Notes under the pieces: generated by a model
What the model was told of the DNA's origin: nothing
The model's input: the letters and a program-made list of their open reading frames with translations, nothing else
The model's database searches: none
Shown: piece after piece, positions 33,039-34,891 of the stretch
How the letters are laid out: every line of letters starts with the position of its first letter
Numbering within the stretch: the first letter of the stretch is position 1
Source of the DNA: Myxococcales bacterium
GTDB taxonomy: Bacteria > Myxococcota > Myxococcia > Myxococcales > Myxococcaceae
Length of the DNA: 34,891 nt
Reading direction: 5' to 3'
Assembly: GCA_020846875.1 (NCBI GenBank)
Contig: JADLDB010000146.1
Span: 1 to 34,891 of the forward strand
Translations under genes and position numbers: made by a program

Positions 33039-33440
33039 TCACGTCCCCAGCGAGTGCAGCCAGTCCATCACGTCGTCCTGCACCTGCTTCTCCGGGCGCG
33101 CGGGAGGAGGCGGCTGGCCGGCCTGGACCCTCACCGGCTGGCCGCCGTTGAGCGCGGTGAGCTCGCCGTCGTCGAGGAAGACGCCGCTGCACTGGGTGCA
33201 GAACTCGACGCGCAGGCCGCCGCACTCCGCGGGCCGCATGGGGACGGCGCAGCGCGGGCAGCGGCGGGAGCTCTCCTGCTCGGCGGTCAGCTTCGCGGCC
33301 GGCCGCTTCCCCAGGGTGCCCTCGAGCTCCCCGCCGTCGAACCACAGGCCGCGGCAGAAGGCGCAGCGGTCGAGCGTCAGCTTGCCGGCCTGGAAGGCGC
33401 GCATCTGGCCGGTGCAGCCGGGGCAGGTGAGTTGGCTCAT
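33039..33440 (-). CDS. Double zf-TFIIB zinc-ribbon protein
   Basis: 133 residues from the ATG at 33440. Two copies of the zf-TFIIB (PF13453-like) ribbon: LTCPGC with CAFCRGLWFDGGEL, and RRCPRC with CTQCSGVFLDDGEL. Both CxxC pairs are complete in each. The C-terminus is Pro-rich and ends in a short acidic helix (VQDDVMDWLHSL). Members are small cytoplasmic proteins of uncertain role. An upstream in-frame GTG at 33488 would add 16 very basic residues encoded by group II intron sequence and is rejected as the native start. No SD lies just before the ATG. The intron end next to it may have removed it from its promoter. Confidence 0.82.
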   Translation of the reverse strand: MSQLTCPGCTGQMRAFQAGKLTLDRCAFCRGLWFDGGELEGTLGKRPAAKLTAEQESSRRCPRCAVPMRPAECGGLRVEFCTQCSGVFLDDGELTALNGGQPVRVQAGQPPPPARPEKQVQDDVMDWLHSLGT

Positions 33441-33465
33441 TGGTGGATGGGGGTGCCGTTTCCGC

Positions 33466-34891
33466 TTACGCGGCGCGGTCTCCCCCACCTCCTTTCAAAC
33501 CGTGCGTGCGGGTTTCCCGCACACGGCTTACGGGTGGGACTTCACGATGCAGCATGCACGGCTTCGGGTACCGCACGGTGCCGCGTAGTCGGTACAGGCC
33601 CCGAGCTTCGTAGTCCTCGCGCGTCCAGCGGATGCGATGACCCGGCTTCGCGTGTCGTCGATGGCGTCGCCACCGAAACATGTTCAGCCGCCGCACGACG
33701 TACTTGTCGAGCGAGAGAAACTTCCGGGCTGCATTTCCGGTCGAGAAGTGTCGGCCCCAGCCTTCGAGCACCGGGTTCAGGTCGCGGATGAGCACGTCCA
33801 CGTCCTTCACGCCGTCGCGTCGTGAGTCGGTCAGCTCCTTCACCTTCGACCGCACCTTCTTCATGTTTCGCGTCGAGGGCCACCGCTGGAGGTAGTAGCG
33901 ACGAATCCGCTTCTCCTCCCACAGCTCCCCCGACATTCGCATGTGCAGGTGACAGCCGAGGAAGTCGAAGCCTTCCTTCCCCTCGGTCAGGTCTACTCTT
34001 CTCGTCTTCTCGGGATGCAGCGACAGCTTCAGCCGCTCGAAGATGATGCGCACTCTTCGTTCAGCTTCTTCCACGGCTTCGCGGCTTCTGCAGAGCACCA
34101 CGAAGTCGTCCGCGTACCGCACCAGCGTGCCGACTTCGGCGCACTGGCGCTGCCACACGGTGTCGAGGAAGTGCAGGTAGATGTTCGACAGCAGCGGGGA
34201 AATGACGCCTCCCTGCGGCGTACCTGAGACCGTCTCTGAGTACGTGCCCTCGTCCACCACGCCTGCCTGAAGCCAACCACGCAGCAGTTTGAGGACTCGT
34301 CTGTCTGAGACACGCCTCGACACGCGCTCCATCAACACCATCTGGTCGATGGTGCCGAAGTAGTCGCGGATGTCGGCGTCCAGCACGTGGCGACTTCCCG
34401 CGTTCACCTTCTCGCGAATCGTCTCCAGTGCCTGCAACGTGCTTCTGCGCGGCCGGAAGCCGAAGGACGAGGGCAGAAAGTCCGCCTCGAAAATCGGCTC
34501 CAACACCAACTTCGCCGCCATCTGCACGACGCGATCTCTCACCGTCGGAATCCCCAGCGGCCGCTGCTTGCCATCGGCCTTCGGGATGTACCGCCTCAGC
34601 ACGGGAGGTGCTCGGTACGTTCCTGCGAGGAGCTTGTCTCGAAGCTCATTCAGCAGCTTCTCGACTCCGTACTGCTCCACTGCCTCGAGCGTGACTCCAT
34701 CCACGCCTCCGGCTCCCTTCTTGCGCTTCACCCGCTCCCACGCCTCGTGCAGGACGTCACTCCGGCACAATCGGTCGTACAGCGCGTGGAATCGGCGTTC
34801 CTTCTGCTGCTTGGCTGCAACGTAGAGCTTCCGCTGGAGTCGTCGGACTTTCTCGTCAGGCTCGTGCCTGCCGGGGTTGTTGGACGCGCTC
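33466..34891 (-). CDS. ltrA: Group II intron reverse transcriptase/maturase, 5' end outside window
   Basis: Intron-encoded protein that helps splicing and copies the intron into new sites. The frame stays open to the window edge; the first residues seen include RRLQRKLYVAAKQQKERRFH, so the true start is beyond 34891 and the TTG at 34770 is internal. RT blocks: GAGGVDG, PLGIPTVRDRVVQMA, SSFGFRPRRS, SGTPQGGVISPLLSNIYLH, the YADD catalytic motif in VRYADDFVVLC, and FDFLGC. The maturase (domain X) part is LNPVLEGWGRHFSTGNA. There is no HNH endonuclease domain, so it would use replication forks or other nicks as primers. The last 30 codons (PPVSRVRETRTHGLKGGGG) run through intron domain V, a feature of compact bacterial introns. 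Appears intact as far as seen. Confidence 0.93.
   Translation of the reverse strand, partial: SASNNPGRHEPDEKVRRLQRKLYVAAKQQKERRFHALYDRLCRSDVLHEAWERVKRKKGAGGVDGVTLEAVEQYGVEKLLNELRDKLLAGTYRAPPVLRRYIPKADGKQRPLGIPTVRDRVVQMAAKLVLEPIFEADFLPSSFGFRPRRSTLQALETIREKVNAGSRHVLDADIRDYFGTIDQMVLMERVSRRVSDRRVLKLLRGWLQAGVVDEGTYSETVSGTPQGGVISPLLSNIYLHFLDTVWQRQCAEVGTLVRYADDFVVLCRSREAVEEAERRVRIIFERLKLSLHPEKTRRVDLTEGKEGFDFLGCHLHMRMSGELWEEKRIRRYYLQRWPSTRNMKKVRSKVKELTDSRRDGVKDVDVLIRDLNPVLEGWGRHFSTGNAARKFLSLDKYVVRRLNMFRWRRHRRHAKPGHRIRWTREDYEARGLYRLRGTVRYPKPCMLHREVPPVSRVRETRTHGLKGGGGDRAA
33496..33529 (-). ncRNA. Group II intron domain V
   Basis: 34-nucleotide catalytic hairpin read on minus. The lower stem AGCCGUG pairs with CACGGUU, including the AGC catalytic triad and its G-U pair. 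A two-base bulge (CG) follows, then the upper stem UGCGG(G)/(C)CCGCA with a GAAA-type loop. It matches the D5 consensus in length, bulge position and triad, so the intron's catalytic core looks functional. It overlaps the last codons of the reverse transcriptase. Confidence 0.9.

Larger units (their letters stand above)
33441..34891 (-). mobile_element. Group II intron, 3' portion
   Basis: The end of the window carries the reverse-transcriptase part and the 3' end of a group II intron on the minus strand; its 5' end and domains I-III lie beyond the window. Domain V is at 33496-33529. The 3' boundary must lie between about 33441 and 33467; a domain VI-like fold (CCGC-GTAA-GCGG inside a possible outer stem GGTGGGGG/CCCCCATC) is present, but the exact splice site cannot be fixed. 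GC content is visibly lower than in the flanks, in line with transfer. Confidence 0.85.

Noticed and set aside
33441-33488. Longer zinc-ribbon protein starting at GTG 33488
   Set aside because: The added 16 residues are very basic and encoded by the intron's 3' part; the family normally starts next to the first CxxC.
1-34891. tRNA, rRNA or CRISPR arrays
   Set aside because: I saw no cloverleaf-like sequence with TTCRANY, no rRNA motifs and no regularly spaced 25-40-base repeats with unique spacers; the tandem repeats are coding.

Overview
The window is very GC-rich with strong G/C at third codon positions. Its gene content points to a myxobacterium (Myxococcota; inference from style, not from a marker gene). 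The pointers are a Pkn-type Ser/Thr kinase with TPRs, several lipoproteins with glycine-rich linkers, Cys-rich or MopE/LamG modules, and many small conserved genes of unknown function.

Layout. 1-1.9 kb (+): Ser/Thr kinase, cut by the window edge and split by a frameshift. 1.9-4.0 kb (-): operon-like run of oligoribonuclease, TPR protein, ApaH-like phosphatase and a DUF2007-like/zinc-ribbon protein. 4.06-5.6 kb: two convergent genes of unknown function. 5.6-8.2 kb: ygfZ-type folate-binding protein divergent (24 bp apart) from a VKOR-DsbA fusion that is translationally coupled to a SUI1-like factor. 8.2-9.9 kb: remnant of a PIN toxin and a Cys-rich, Gly-linker lipoprotein. 9.9-13.3 kb: thymidine/pyrimidine-nucleoside phosphorylase, hemolysin-III family protein, AI-2E family transporter. 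13.5-17.7 kb (-): LtaS-like phosphoglycerol transferase, His-rich secreted DnrO-like protein, and a B12-binding-type radical SAM enzyme whose tail resembles PqqD/RRE. A 35-bp hairpin palindrome separates these from 17.9-21.4 kb (-), a three-gene nucleoside/simple-sugar ABC importer without a substrate-binding protein. 21.4-25 kb: a frameshifted small gene, a lipoprotein, an EEP-fold protein and an aldonolactone-oxidase-like flavoprotein. 25-27.5 kb (-): a mosaic lipoprotein. 27.7-31.8 kb (+): a tight hypC-hypD-hypE-hypX operon. 31.8-33.4 kb (-): a second Gly-linker lipoprotein and a double zf-TFIIB protein. 33.4 kb to the end (-): the 3' part of a group II intron with its reverse transcriptase and domain V.

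How they work together. hypC/D/E build the Fe(CN)2 part of the [NiFe]-hydrogenase cofactor, and HypX is the enzyme known to supply the CO ligand from formyl-tetrahydrofolate in oxic conditions. The hydrogenase itself and hypA/B/F are not in the window. The ABC importer and the phosphorylase fit nucleoside salvage. Orn and the ApaH-like enzyme fit turnover of nanoRNA and dinucleoside polyphosphates. The most promising leads for something new are the B12-type radical SAM protein with an RRE-like tail beside its small secreted partner and a perfect hairpin, and the stand-alone hypCDEX cassette.
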